Source: Verrucomicrobiaceae bacterium (GTDB lineage Bacteria; Verrucomicrobiota; Verrucomicrobiia; Verrucomicrobiales; Verrucomicrobiaceae). From it: a stretch of 64,000 bases of DNA. This document shows positions 18,519 to 26,132 of this stretch, in pieces. The stretch spans positions 1 through 64,000 of the forward strand of contig JAEUHK010000002.1 in assembly GCA_016795465.1 (NCBI GenBank). The letters are read 5' to 3'. Both the position numbers and the translations under genes were made by a program. The notes under the pieces are model-generated. The model was not told where the DNA came from. It did not search any database and worked only from the letters and a program-made list of their open reading frames with translations. How positions within the stretch are numbered: position 1 is the stretch's first letter; every line of letters starts with the position of its first letter.

Positions 18519-18557
18519 TCATTCATTCGTCATTCCTCATTCTGATTTCGTCATTTC
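18519..18557 (+). repeat. TTCGTCATT-type dispersed repeat upstream of hsdM
   Basis: A pyrimidine-rich stretch with repeated ATTC/GTCATT words (ATTCATTCGTCATTCCTCAT) ending six bases before the hsdM ATG. Related stretches occur at 28471-28504, 32461-32500 (reverse) and 45461-45481, each just before a start codon. Confidence 0.55.
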
Positions 18558-18563
18558 ATCGCA

Positions 18564-20021
18564 ATGCCCAACGTCTCCAACCTCGTCAAAACCATCCAGG
18601 ACATCATGCGCAAGGACGCCGGGACTTACGGCGATGCGCAGCGGCTGGAGCAGCTCGGGTGGATGTTCTTCCTGAAGATCTTCGATGACCGCGAGCAGGA
18701 GATGGAGCTCCTGCGGGACCACTACAAGTCCCCGCTGCCGCAGCACCTGCGCTGGTCGAGCTGGGCCAAGGACGAGGAAGGCATCACCGGTGATGCGCTG
18801 CTCGATTTCGTCAACAACACCCTCCTGCCGAAGCTGAAGGCCCTCACTGGCGGCGTGGACAAGATCGCCGGGCTCATCCGCATGGCGTTTGAGGACGCCA
18901 ACAACTACATGAAGAACGGCACGTTGATGCGGCAGGTCATCAACAAGATCAACGGCATCGACTTCAATGCCTCCGATGACCGCCACATGTTCGGCGACAT
19001 CTATGAGAAGCTCCTCAAGGACCTCCAGTCCGCCGGAAACGCGGGCGAGTTCTACACGCCGCGGGCCGTCACCCAGTTCATCGTCGAGCAGGTGAATCCC
19101 CGGCTCGGCGAAAGCGTGCTCGATCCCGCCTGCGGCACCGGCGGCTTCCTCGTCTGCGCCATCGAGCACCTGCGGAAGCAGGCCAAGGACGAGACCGACG
19201 AGCGCAGCATCCAGGAATGCTTCGCCGGCATCGAGAAGAAGCACCTGCCGCACGTCCTGTGCATGACCAATCTCATGCTCCACGGCATCGACGTGCCCTC
19301 CAACGTCCGCCATGACAACACCCTCTCCCGCCCGCTGCGTGACTGGGGGCCGAAGGAGCGCGTGGACTGCATCGTTACCAATCCGCCCTTCGGTGGCATG
19401 GAGGAGGACGGCATCGAGGCGAACTACCCCGCCGACTTCCGCACCCGCGAGACCGCCGACCTCTTCCTCGTGCTCATCATGAAGCTGCTGAAGCCCGGCG
19501 GCCGGGCCGGGCTCGTCCTGCCGGATGGCACGCTCTTTGGCGAAGGCGTCAAAACCCGCATCAAAGAAGCCCTGCTCACCGAGTGCAACCTGCACACCAT
19601 CGTCCGCCTGCCGAACGGCGTGTTCAATCCCTACACCGGCATCCGCACGAACCTCCTCTTCTTCACCAAGGGCACGCCCACGAAGGAAGTCTGGTATTAC
19701 GAGCATCCCTACCCGCCCGGAGCCAAGAGCTACAACAAGACCAAACCCATCCGCATCGAGGAGTTTGATCCCATCAAGGCCTGGTGGGGCAGCGAGGCCG
19801 ATGGCTTCCAATCCCGTGTCGAAAACGACCGCGCTTGGCGTGTCTCCATCGACCAGATCAAGGCCGGAAACTTCAATCTCGACCTCAAGAACCCCCACAG
19901 CACCGAAGAAGGCCCCGGCGATGTGGACCACCTCCTGCCGGAGTATGAAAAGCTGCTCCAGCAGATCGCCGCCACCCGCAGCCAGTTGAAAGCCCAACTC
20001 ATGGAGGCCCTGTCACGATGA
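18564..20021 (+). CDS. hsdM: type I restriction-modification system, N6-adenine methyltransferase subunit
   Basis: A 485-aa methyltransferase subunit that with HsdS forms the modification enzyme and with HsdR the restriction complex. The N-terminal helical domain (residues 1-130, LVKTIQDIMRK ... LEQLGWMFFLKIFDD) is followed by GEFYTPRAV at about 161-169, the AdoMet motif DPACGTGGF at about 187-195, and the catalytic NPPF at about 273-276 of the gamma class. The C-terminal helix (EYEKLLQQIAATRSQLKAQL) contacts HsdS. Length is typical. It has no obvious Shine-Dalgarno sequence. It is separated from its partner hsdS by the Abi-family gene. Confidence 0.96.
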   Translation: MPNVSNLVKTIQDIMRKDAGTYGDAQRLEQLGWMFFLKIFDDREQEMELLRDHYKSPLPQHLRWSSWAKDEEGITGDALLDFVNNTLLPKLKALTGGVDKIAGLIRMAFEDANNYMKNGTLMRQVINKINGIDFNASDDRHMFGDIYEKLLKDLQSAGNAGEFYTPRAVTQFIVEQVNPRLGESVLDPACGTGGFLVCAIEHLRKQAKDETDERSIQECFAGIEKKHLPHVLCMTNLMLHGIDVPSNVRHDNTLSRPLRDWGPKERVDCIVTNPPFGGMEEDGIEANYPADFRTRETADLFLVLIMKLLKPGGRAGLVLPDGTLFGEGVKTRIKEALLTECNLHTIVRLPNGVFNPYTGIRTNLLFFTKGTPTKEVWYYEHPYPPGAKSYNKTKPIRIEEFDPIKAWWGSEADGFQSRVENDRAWRVSIDQIKAGNFNLDLKNPHSTEEGPGDVDHLLPEYEKLLQQIAATRSQLKAQLMEALSR

Positions 20022-20150
20022 ACGCCACGGAAGGGAGCGCGGACACTCTTGTCCGCTATGATTCACGGCTCCAAGGGAGCGCGGGCTCGTTTGCGGTTAA
20101 ATCAAGCCTTGCCAAATCGCACATTGTGCGAAACCATAGCCTCAACAACA

Positions 20151-20197
20151 CCCCCCACGCCTCTCCACGATGCGCACCAAGGGGGGTTCCTTTTTTT
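20151..20197 (+). terminator. terminator-like hairpin upstream of the Abi gene
   Basis: CCCCCC at 20151-20156 can pair with GGGGGG at 20181-20186 (extended by one A-T pair), followed by TTCC and seven Ts (20191-20197). The 24-base loop is long and the stem short, so strength is uncertain. It would end a short transcript starting near or before the hsdM stop and reduce read-through into the Abi gene. Confidence 0.4.
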
Positions 20198-20213
20198 CCG
20201 GGCCTGGCTTTTG

Positions 20214-20220
20214 AAAGGAG
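20214..20220 (+). promoter_or_regulatory. strong ribosome binding site of the Abi gene
   Basis: AAAGGAG lies six bases before the ATG at 20227. This is one of the best Shine-Dalgarno sequences in the window, where most genes have none. It fixes the start and suggests efficient translation once transcribed. Confidence 0.75.
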
Positions 20221-20226
20221 AGGCGC

Positions 20227-21153
20227 ATGAGCAAGCCAAAAGACGCCAGAACCTACCAGGAGCAGCTCGATCTGCTCAAAGCACGTGGTCTGGCCGTGGC
20301 GGACGAGCCTGCGGCCCTGCACTGCTTGGAGCATCACAATTACTACCGGCTGTCTCCCTATCGCTTCCCCTTCACCCAGCCGGGAAACCGGGATGCGTTT
20401 CAGCCCGGCAGCACTTTCGAGCAGTTGTGGGCGCTGTACACCTTTGACCGGCAGTTGCGCCACCTCGTCATTGAGGGCTGCAAAAGCGTGGAAATCTCCC
20501 TCCGCTCCCGCTGGGCGTATGAGGTCGGCCACCGGCTCGGACCGCTGGGTTATCTGGACAACAGACACTTCTCCACGCCTCTGGTTCATGCCACCACGCT
20601 GGTGAAGCTCCACGCCGAGATGGAGCGCAGCAAGGAGGACTTCATCAAGCATCATCGCGGCACGCTCCTCATGCCCTGGCCGCCGGCCTGGGTCATTGTC
20701 GAGATCGCCTCCTTTGGAAACATTTCCACGCTGCTCAGCCAGTTGCGCCAGTCCTCCATCCGTCAGGCCATTGCCGACCCGTTCGGGCTGGATGAGCAGA
20801 CGTTCTGCTCCCTCATGCACCACCTCAGCGTGCTGCGAAACACCGCCGCTCATCATTCCCGGCTCTGGAACCGGCTTTTTGTGTTCAAGTTCAAGCTTCC
20901 ACGCAAAAAGCCACCTCATCTGCGCCCGAACTTTTACGAGGACCCGCTCCTGCCGAAAAAGGAGGGGAAAATCCACAACACCCTCCTCCTGCTCATTCAT
21001 CTGCTCCGCTGCATTGATCCCGCCACGGACTGGCCGGACCGCCTCATCCACTTGCTGCGCACGCTGGATGCTGCGCTCATCCCCGAGATGGGTTTCCCTG
21101 CCGACTGGCAGACTCGTCCCATGTGGGCAGCCCTCCTCGCCGCCAACCCATGA
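20227..21153 (+). CDS. Abi family protein (AbiD/AbiF-like, HEPN-type), predicted RNase toxin
   Basis: A 308-aa protein of the Abi_2 family, known from phage abortive infection. The N-terminal part (YQEQLDLLKARGLAV, then HHNYYRLSPYRFPF at about 36-49) is the family signature. Two HEPN-like Arg-x(n)-His motifs are visible: RWAYEVGH at about 95-102 and RNTAAHH at about 204-210 (R-x4-H). Such motifs form ribonuclease active sites in HEPN proteins. The stop overlaps the hsdS start by four bases (ATGA), so the toxin and the specificity subunit are translationally coupled. It sits between hsdM and hsdS, a place where accessory RNases such as PrrC are known in other type I systems. It may act as a back-up when restriction fails; this is inference. 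Confidence 0.9.
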   Translation: MSKPKDARTYQEQLDLLKARGLAVADEPAALHCLEHHNYYRLSPYRFPFTQPGNRDAFQPGSTFEQLWALYTFDRQLRHLVIEGCKSVEISLRSRWAYEVGHRLGPLGYLDNRHFSTPLVHATTLVKLHAEMERSKEDFIKHHRGTLLMPWPPAWVIVEIASFGNISTLLSQLRQSSIRQAIADPFGLDEQTFCSLMHHLSVLRNTAAHHSRLWNRLFVFKFKLPRKKPPHLRPNFYEDPLLPKKEGKIHNTLLLLIHLLRCIDPATDWPDRLIHLLRTLDAALIPEMGFPADWQTRPMWAALLAANP

Positions 21154-22799
21154 CCCTGGACACCTTTTTCGAGAAGTTCGACCTCTTCGCCGACGCCCCC
21201 GATGCGGTGGCGAAGATGCGGGAGCTGGTGCTGCATTTGGCAGTGACGGGCAAACTCGTCCCTCAAGATCCCAACGAAGGCGATGCACGTGAAATGATTG
21301 ATCGCGCGATGGTAAAGCGGCAGCAGACGATCAAGACAAAGAATTTGCGGAGGAAGAATCTCGATGAGTCAGCCGACCTATTCGAGCACGAAGACTTGCC
21401 CTCTTCTTGGTGCGTTGAGCGGTTCGCCAACCTTGTCGATCCCGAAAACACTATTTCATACGGCGTCCTCGTTCCTGGCAACGATGTGCCAGATGGCATC
21501 CCGTTTGTTCGCGCTCAAGACCTCTGCCTTTCCAATCATCCTGCCAGACCCAACAAGACCATCGCGCCTGAGATCGAAAAGCCCTACACCCGAACGCGGC
21601 TCACTGGTGGCGAGATTCTTCTGTGTGTAGTCGGCAGCATTGGAAAACTTGGAATTGTTCCAGATTCGTGGGCCGGTGCTAATATCGCGAGGGCCGTCGC
21701 ACGGATCAAACCCATCCCTGATGTTCTCCGCGATTACCTTTTGCTCGTTCTCCAAGATAAATCTGTTCAGCACTATTTCACCTCGACTACCCGGACGCTC
21801 GCACAGCCGACACTGAACGTAGGAATGATCGAGCAGACGCCGATACCGGTCCCACCCCTCGCCGAGCAGAAGCGGATCGTGGCGAAGGTGGATGAGTTGA
21901 TGGCGTTGTGTGACCGGCTGGAGGCGCAGCAGCAGGAACGGGAGGCGAAGGCCAGCCACCTCGCCCGCGCCTCGCTGGCCCGCTTCGCCGACGCCCCCAC
22001 CCCGGCCAACCTGGACTATCTCTTCCATTCCTCCTTCAGCATTCCTCCTTCGGATTTGCGGAAATCCATCCTCACCCTCGCCGTCCAAGGCAAACTCGTC
22101 CCCCAAGACCCGAATGACGAACCGACGCTTACCCTGTTGGGTCAAATCGCCGCCCACAAGGCAGCCTTGGCAAAGGAGGGCAGGCTTCGTGGTTCAACCA
22201 CGGTCAAGCCCATGGCCGACGACGAGGCCGAGTTCGAGATTCCCTCAAACTGGTGTTGGGTGCGCTTCGGCGAAATCATGGTCAACCGCGATGGCGAACG
22301 GATTCCCGTGAGCAAAGAGGAGCGCGAGACGAAAGCAAAGATCTACGACTACTACGGAGCGTCAGGAGTAATCGACAAGATCGACGGCTTCATCTTCGAC
22401 AAGCCACTCCTCCTAATTGGAGAAGATGGAGCAAATCTCATCAATCGTTCGACCCCCATCGCCTTCATCGCTCGGGGAAGATACTGGGTTAATAATCACG
22501 CCCACGTTCTCGACGGCATCTCGGAAGATTTTCTCCAGTTCGTCGAACTTCACATCAATGCCATCAATCTCGAAAAATACGTCACCGGTTCCGCGCAGCC
22601 GAAAATGAATCAGGCGAAGATGAACAGCATACCCCTCGCAATCCCACCCCTCGCCGAACAACGGCGGATCGTGGCCAAAGTGGAGCAACTGATGGCCTTG
22701 GTGGACGCGTTGGAAACGCAGCTCGCCGCCTCCCGCATCACCGCCGCCAACCTCCTTTCTGCCCTTGTGGCGGAACTGACTGCCCACCGACCTTCCTAG
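21150..22799 (+). CDS. hsdS: type I restriction-modification system, specificity subunit
   Basis: A 549-aa DNA-recognition subunit with two target-recognition domains. The first starts near LPSSWCVERFANLV (about residue 82) and the second near IPSNWCWVRFGEIM (about 358). Each is followed by the conserved helical spacer: PPLAEQKRIVAKVDELMALC at about 240 and PPLAEQRRIVAKVEQLMALV at about 508. A repeated segment (LAVTGKLVPQDPN near 30-45 and LAVQGKLVPQDPN near 310-325) shows the internal duplication of the protein. The start at 21150 overlaps the Abi stop. Two different recognition domains predict a bipartite, asymmetric target. Confidence 0.95.
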   Translation: MTLDTFFEKFDLFADAPDAVAKMRELVLHLAVTGKLVPQDPNEGDAREMIDRAMVKRQQTIKTKNLRRKNLDESADLFEHEDLPSSWCVERFANLVDPENTISYGVLVPGNDVPDGIPFVRAQDLCLSNHPARPNKTIAPEIEKPYTRTRLTGGEILLCVVGSIGKLGIVPDSWAGANIARAVARIKPIPDVLRDYLLLVLQDKSVQHYFTSTTRTLAQPTLNVGMIEQTPIPVPPLAEQKRIVAKVDELMALCDRLEAQQQEREAKASHLARASLARFADAPTPANLDYLFHSSFSIPPSDLRKSILTLAVQGKLVPQDPNDEPTLTLLGQIAAHKAALAKEGRLRGSTTVKPMADDEAEFEIPSNWCWVRFGEIMVNRDGERIPVSKEERETKAKIYDYYGASGVIDKIDGFIFDKPLLLIGEDGANLINRSTPIAFIARGRYWVNNHAHVLDGISEDFLQFVELHINAINLEKYVTGSAQPKMNQAKMNSIPLAIPPLAEQRRIVAKVEQLMALVDALETQLAASRITAANLLSALVAELTAHRPS

Positions 22800-22805
22800 A
22801 CGCTC

Positions 22806-23156
22806 ATGCCCTTCACTGACGACGAACTCACGCAGCACCTCCGAGTGCTTGAAGAATGCTTTTGGTCCCGACGCCGTCCGCCGCTGCATTTGCGCGACAA
22901 GGTGCGCGAGGGGCAGCGCATCCAGGACCGCACCATCGAGCTCTTTCTGGTCCGCCCGGCCTTCCAACGCCCCGGCGAGTGGGTGGAGGAAAGCATCGCC
23001 AAGATCCAAGGCATGGCCCATCAGGGCGTGTGGCGCATTTTCTGGAAACGAGCCAATGGCCGCTGGTTTCGCTACCAGCCCTGCCCGGACGCCCCATCCC
23101 TCGCCGAGGCCCTACGCGTGATCGACGCTGATCCGCACGGCTGTTTCTTTGGTTGA
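22806..23156 (+). CDS. DUF3024 family protein
   Basis: A 116-aa protein matching the DUF3024 pattern: RDKVREGQRIQDRTIELFLV, then RPAF, the strand pair GVWRIFWKRANGRWFRYQPC, and the end IDADPHGCFFG. No function is established for the family. It begins six bases after hsdS and is the last gene of the defence island on this strand, so it is probably part of the same operon. No signal peptide or membrane segment. Confidence 0.85.
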   Translation: MPFTDDELTQHLRVLEECFWSRRRPPLHLRDKVREGQRIQDRTIELFLVRPAFQRPGEWVEESIAKIQGMAHQGVWRIFWKRANGRWFRYQPCPDAPSLAEALRVIDADPHGCFFG

Positions 23157-23490
23157 GTGAATCAAGGAACGTACGGCCCAAGTCGGCGGGAATGCAATCC
23201 CGCTCCTCAAGGCGATTGCAGGGCGGCGGCCGGGACGACTTCGGCGGAGCCATGGCATGGCGTGTGAGGGATGAGTTTCGCTAGCTTACCCGGCGTGGCA
23301 TCGTCAAGGCAAGCGGGCTGTTGTTTCAATTCTGCCGCTCAGGTCGGGATCTTGGTAAAATGATGAGGGGTAGAATGATGGCCGGAAACTCATTTTTACC
23401 CGCCATCACCTTACCTTCCGGCCGGTTGTCTGCCGCGGCTATCGTCGTGCTTGGCAAAGTCACGGGGACCGCCTATACCTCGCGGCTCGC
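23157..23490. other. gene-free interval with one small palindrome
   Basis: 334 bases between the DUF3024 gene and the proline-rich membrane protein gene. It holds the hairpin GCGGGA-ATGCAA-TCCCGC (23186-23203), related to the inner hairpin at 12788-12809. Otherwise nothing gene-like is seen. It probably contains the promoter of the next gene and marks the right edge of the defence island. Confidence 0.5.
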
Positions 23491-24372
23491 ATGAACATCC
23501 CTCCGCCTGATCTGCCGCCTCCAGGAAACCTTCCGCCTCCCGGCGGGCTGCCGCCGCCGAATCTTCCGTCGCCAAATCTCCCGCCGCCGGCGGATCAAGG
23601 CAATGAGCGTGTGATTTCGCAGTTCGAGCGTGCGCCCGTGGAGACGAGTGTGGCCGCGAAGGTGGCCAAGCAGATCGAGGAAGCCATCGCCGAGCGTCCG
23701 CTGATGGATGGTGCGGCCTTGATGGCCGATGCGAAGGCCTATCCCTGGCGTCGCGGCCGCGATCACTTGCTGCGCATCGGCTCGCTGATCGTGCTGGCCT
23801 TTGGCCTCGGCGAAAAGGTGCCGCTCGCAGGCATCGTGCTGACCGTGATCGCCGCGGTGTATGCGGGTGATTTTCTGTATCGCGTGGTTCATTCGACGCT
23901 GGAAGGCTCCGACACGCCTCCAGACTGGCCGAAGACGAGCGAACCCGTCGAAGAGCTCATCAAACCGGGCGTGCGCATCACCTCCGCCTTTCTCGTGGGG
24001 CATATTGTTTGGCTGTTTGTGTGGCTGAACACAGACTCGCATGTGGGCATGAATCCCGTGGCGCAGTGGATCAGCTACCTCGTGGCCGCGGTGTACTTCC
24101 CGTTTGCGATGATGATGATCGTTTTCCAGGAGCGTTTCGCGGCCTGTGCGCCGTGGGTTTCCATCCCGTCGATGCTGCGCTGCATGCCGGCATCAAAATC
24201 GGCGCTCACGCTTTCCGTGACGGCCTTTGTGGCGATCCATGTGCTGAAGATGGTGCCCTTCGTCGGCGGTCTGCTCGGTGCCGCAGCCGGGCTGGTGCTC
24301 TTCATCATGCTCGGCCGCATGGTCGGCATGATCGCCGCGCAGCATCGCAAGGCCCTTGCCGAGATGCATTGA
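23491..24372 (+). CDS. integral membrane protein with a proline-rich N-terminus
   Basis: A 293-aa protein of unknown family. The first 35 residues are a near-perfect run of PPP-x-LPPP words (MNIPPPDLPPPGNLPPPGGL), probably extended and able to bind partner domains. A charged linker leads to at least five hydrophobic segments between about residues 95 and 285 (LIVLAFGLGEKVPLAGIVLTVIA, VGHIVWLFVWL, ISYLVAAVYFPFAMMMIVF, FVGGLLGAAAGLVLFIMLG). It has no signal peptide. It converges with gpsA across a small hairpin. Function unknown. Confidence 0.7.
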   Translation: MNIPPPDLPPPGNLPPPGGLPPPNLPSPNLPPPADQGNERVISQFERAPVETSVAAKVAKQIEEAIAERPLMDGAALMADAKAYPWRRGRDHLLRIGSLIVLAFGLGEKVPLAGIVLTVIAAVYAGDFLYRVVHSTLEGSDTPPDWPKTSEPVEELIKPGVRITSAFLVGHIVWLFVWLNTDSHVGMNPVAQWISYLVAAVYFPFAMMMIVFQERFAACAPWVSIPSMLRCMPASKSALTLSVTAFVAIHVLKMVPFVGGLLGAAAGLVLFIMLGRMVGMIAAQHRKALAEMH

Positions 24373-24396
24373 TTCAATCGGTCTCGGCTGGTGAAC

Positions 24397-24412
24397 GGGG
24401 CAGGAATGCCCC
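24397..24412. repeat. small hairpin between convergent genes
   Basis: GGGGCA-GGAA-TGCCCC, a 6-bp stem with a tetraloop, between the end of the membrane protein gene and the end of gpsA. It could act as a weak two-way terminator or be another REP-like unit. Confidence 0.45.
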
Positions 24413-24414
24413 GG

Positions 24415-25428
24415 TTACTCCGTCTCCGGCCGTGGATCGCGTGAAAGCAGCGCTTTCATGCCTTCGCGGGCGGATTTGCCCTCGTGGAGCACGGCGTGGA
24501 TCTCATCGAGCAGCGGCGTGCGCACACCGCGGGCCTTGGCGGCTTGATGCAGGCTGGCGGTGTTCAGCACACCTTCCGCGATCATGCGCGTGCTGGAGAG
24601 AATTTCCTCCAAAGCCTGCCCCTGGCCAAGCAGCAGGCCCACACGATGATTGCGACTGTGCGCGGAGTAGCTCGTGGCGACGAGATCACCCACGCCGCTG
24701 AGGCCGTAAAAGGTCTCCGCACGTCCGCCCATGGCCACGCCAAGGCGCACCATCTCCGCGAGTGCTCGCGTGACGAGGGCCGCGATGGCGTTGTCACCGA
24801 GCTTTAATCCCAGCGCGATGCCCGCGGCGATGGCGTAAGGGTTTTTCATGGCTCCGGCCCACTCAGCGCCGGTGATGTCATCGGTGGTGTAGCAGCGGAA
24901 AAAGGGCAGCGTGAAGCAGCTCTGCACCGCTTTGGCCGTTTCCTCATCGTGGCAGGCCACGACGGCCGCCGTGGCGAGCTGCGAGGCCACTTCCTCGGCA
25001 TGATTCGGACCGGTGAGCACGGCGATGGTGCTCTGCGGCAGTGATTCGGCGAGGATCTCGCTCATGCGGCGGCCGGTGTGCATCTCGATGCCTTTCGCAC
25101 AAGACACCGCCACGCGGCTTTTCGCGGCCGGACTGCTCGCGATGAGCTGCGCCGCCTCGCGGATGCCTTTCGATGGCACGACAAACACGAGCATGTCCAC
25201 CGGCTTCAAATCGGCCGCGTGAGCCACCACCTCGACATTCGCAGGCAATTCGAGGTTTGGCAGGTAACGCGGGTTTTTGCGCGTGGTGGCGATTTCGGCC
25301 ATCAGCGCCGCGTCACGTCCCCAAAACTGCACCTGCATGCCCCGCCAGGCGAGCGCCGTGGCGAGAGCGGTGCCCCAGCTCCCGGCGCCGATCACGGCGG
25401 CACTTTGCATGGCTGGTGCGGCATTCAT
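24415..25428 (-). CDS. gpsA: glycerol-3-phosphate dehydrogenase [NAD(P)+]
   Basis: A 337-aa enzyme that reduces dihydroxyacetone phosphate to sn-glycerol 3-phosphate, the backbone for phospholipids. The N-terminal Rossmann motif is VIGAGSWGTALATALAWRG (residues about 13-31), with KNPRYLPNLELP typical of GpsA. The C-terminal domain carries the catalytic lysine region (SCAKGIE, later AGAMKNPYAIAAGIA) and the GLSGVGDLVATSYSAHSRN signature. Its ATG overlaps the plsY stop (25425-25428), so both are coupled on the minus strand and act in consecutive steps of phosphatidate synthesis. Confidence 0.97.
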   Translation of the reverse strand: MNAAPAMQSAAVIGAGSWGTALATALAWRGMQVQFWGRDAALMAEIATTRKNPRYLPNLELPANVEVVAHAADLKPVDMLVFVVPSKGIREAAQLIASSPAAKSRVAVSCAKGIEMHTGRRMSEILAESLPQSTIAVLTGPNHAEEVASQLATAAVVACHDEETAKAVQSCFTLPFFRCYTTDDITGAEWAGAMKNPYAIAAGIALGLKLGDNAIAALVTRALAEMVRLGVAMGGRAETFYGLSGVGDLVATSYSAHSRNHRVGLLLGQGQALEEILSSTRMIAEGVLNTASLHQAAKARGVRTPLLDEIHAVLHEGKSAREGMKALLSRDPRPETE

Positions 25429-26084
25429 GCGGCGGGCTGTTTCTTGGCTCCGGCGCGGTTTTCAGTGCCAGCGATGAGGCGCTGGATATTCGAGCGATGC
25501 TTCCAAATGGCCAGCACCATGACGACGATGCCAAACGTGAGCATCACCGCGTCCCACTTGCCTTCACGCCACATCAAAAGTGCCATCGAGGAAGGCACGG
25601 CGAGCGCCGCGGCGATGGAGGCCAGCGAGACGTATTTGGAGGCAAAGAACACGACGAGCCACGCCGCCCAGCCGCCGAAGAAGCCCGCGAGTGACATCCC
25701 CAAGAGCACGCCCGCGGTCGTGGCGATGCCTTTGCCGCCTTTGAACGACAGCCAGAAGGTGTACATGTGCCCGAGCACTGCTGAGAAGCCGCCGATGACC
25801 TTCGCGGTGGAGATCATCTCCGATTCCGCACCCGTCGCGGTCATCCATTTCGCCGCGAGAAAGACGGGCAGCCAGCCTTTCATCATGTCGAGCAGGAAAA
25901 CGGGGATGCCGATGGGCTTGCCGAGCACGCGGATGACGTTCGTGGCGCCGATGTTGCCGCTGCCATGCTGGCGGATGTCGATCCCGCGCAATCTGCCGGC
26001 CCAGTAACCAAACGGGAGCGAGCCGCACAGGTAGCCGCACACAGCGCTGGCAATGAGGACGGTGGAGGAAGTCATGGGCCGCAT
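25425..26084 (-). CDS. plsY: glycerol-3-phosphate acyltransferase (acyl-phosphate dependent)
   Basis: A 219-aa inner-membrane enzyme that acylates glycerol 3-phosphate from acyl phosphate to lysophosphatidate. The PlsY motifs are all present: GSLPFGYWAGRLRGIDIRQHGSGNIGATNV at about 21-50 (motif 1, broken here for length), GGKGIATTAGVLLGM near 114-128, and an N-G/H-type motif near the C-terminus. About five membrane helices are visible. A second ATG at 26075 is an alternative start. The C-terminal tail beyond about residue 200 is basic and longer than usual. It is coupled to gpsA by a four-base overlap. Confidence 0.95.
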   Translation of the reverse strand: MRPMTSSTVLIASAVCGYLCGSLPFGYWAGRLRGIDIRQHGSGNIGATNVIRVLGKPIGIPVFLLDMMKGWLPVFLAAKWMTATGAESEMISTAKVIGGFSAVLGHMYTFWLSFKGGKGIATTAGVLLGMSLAGFFGGWAAWLVVFFASKYVSLASIAAALAVPSSMALLMWREGKWDAVMLTFGIVVMVLAIWKHRSNIQRLIAGTENRAGAKKQPAA

Positions 26085-26132
26085 GTCTTAAAGACTCGCG
26101 GCGGCGTGCCAAGCGCAAAATGCACCGGAGAC

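Larger units (their letters stand above)
20022..20226 (+). other. hsdM-abi intergenic region with several hairpins
   Basis: About 205 bases between hsdM and the Abi gene in an otherwise tightly packed operon. It holds a 7-bp hairpin GCGGACA-CTCT-TGTCCGC (20039-20056) and a 12-base direct repeat AAGGGAGCGCGG (20031-20042 and 20073-20084). It also has a small palindrome CGCACATTGTGCG (20118-20130) and the terminator-like structure described separately. An open frame of 70 codons (20018-20230) crosses it but shows no protein-like features. The first hairpin resembles REP-type repeats; the whole could also be a structured RNA. Confidence 0.5.

Noticed and set aside
20018..20230. Small gene of 70 codons between hsdM and the Abi gene
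   Set aside because: It runs through several hairpins and a terminator-like structure and has no protein-like features; its start overlap with hsdM is probably chance.
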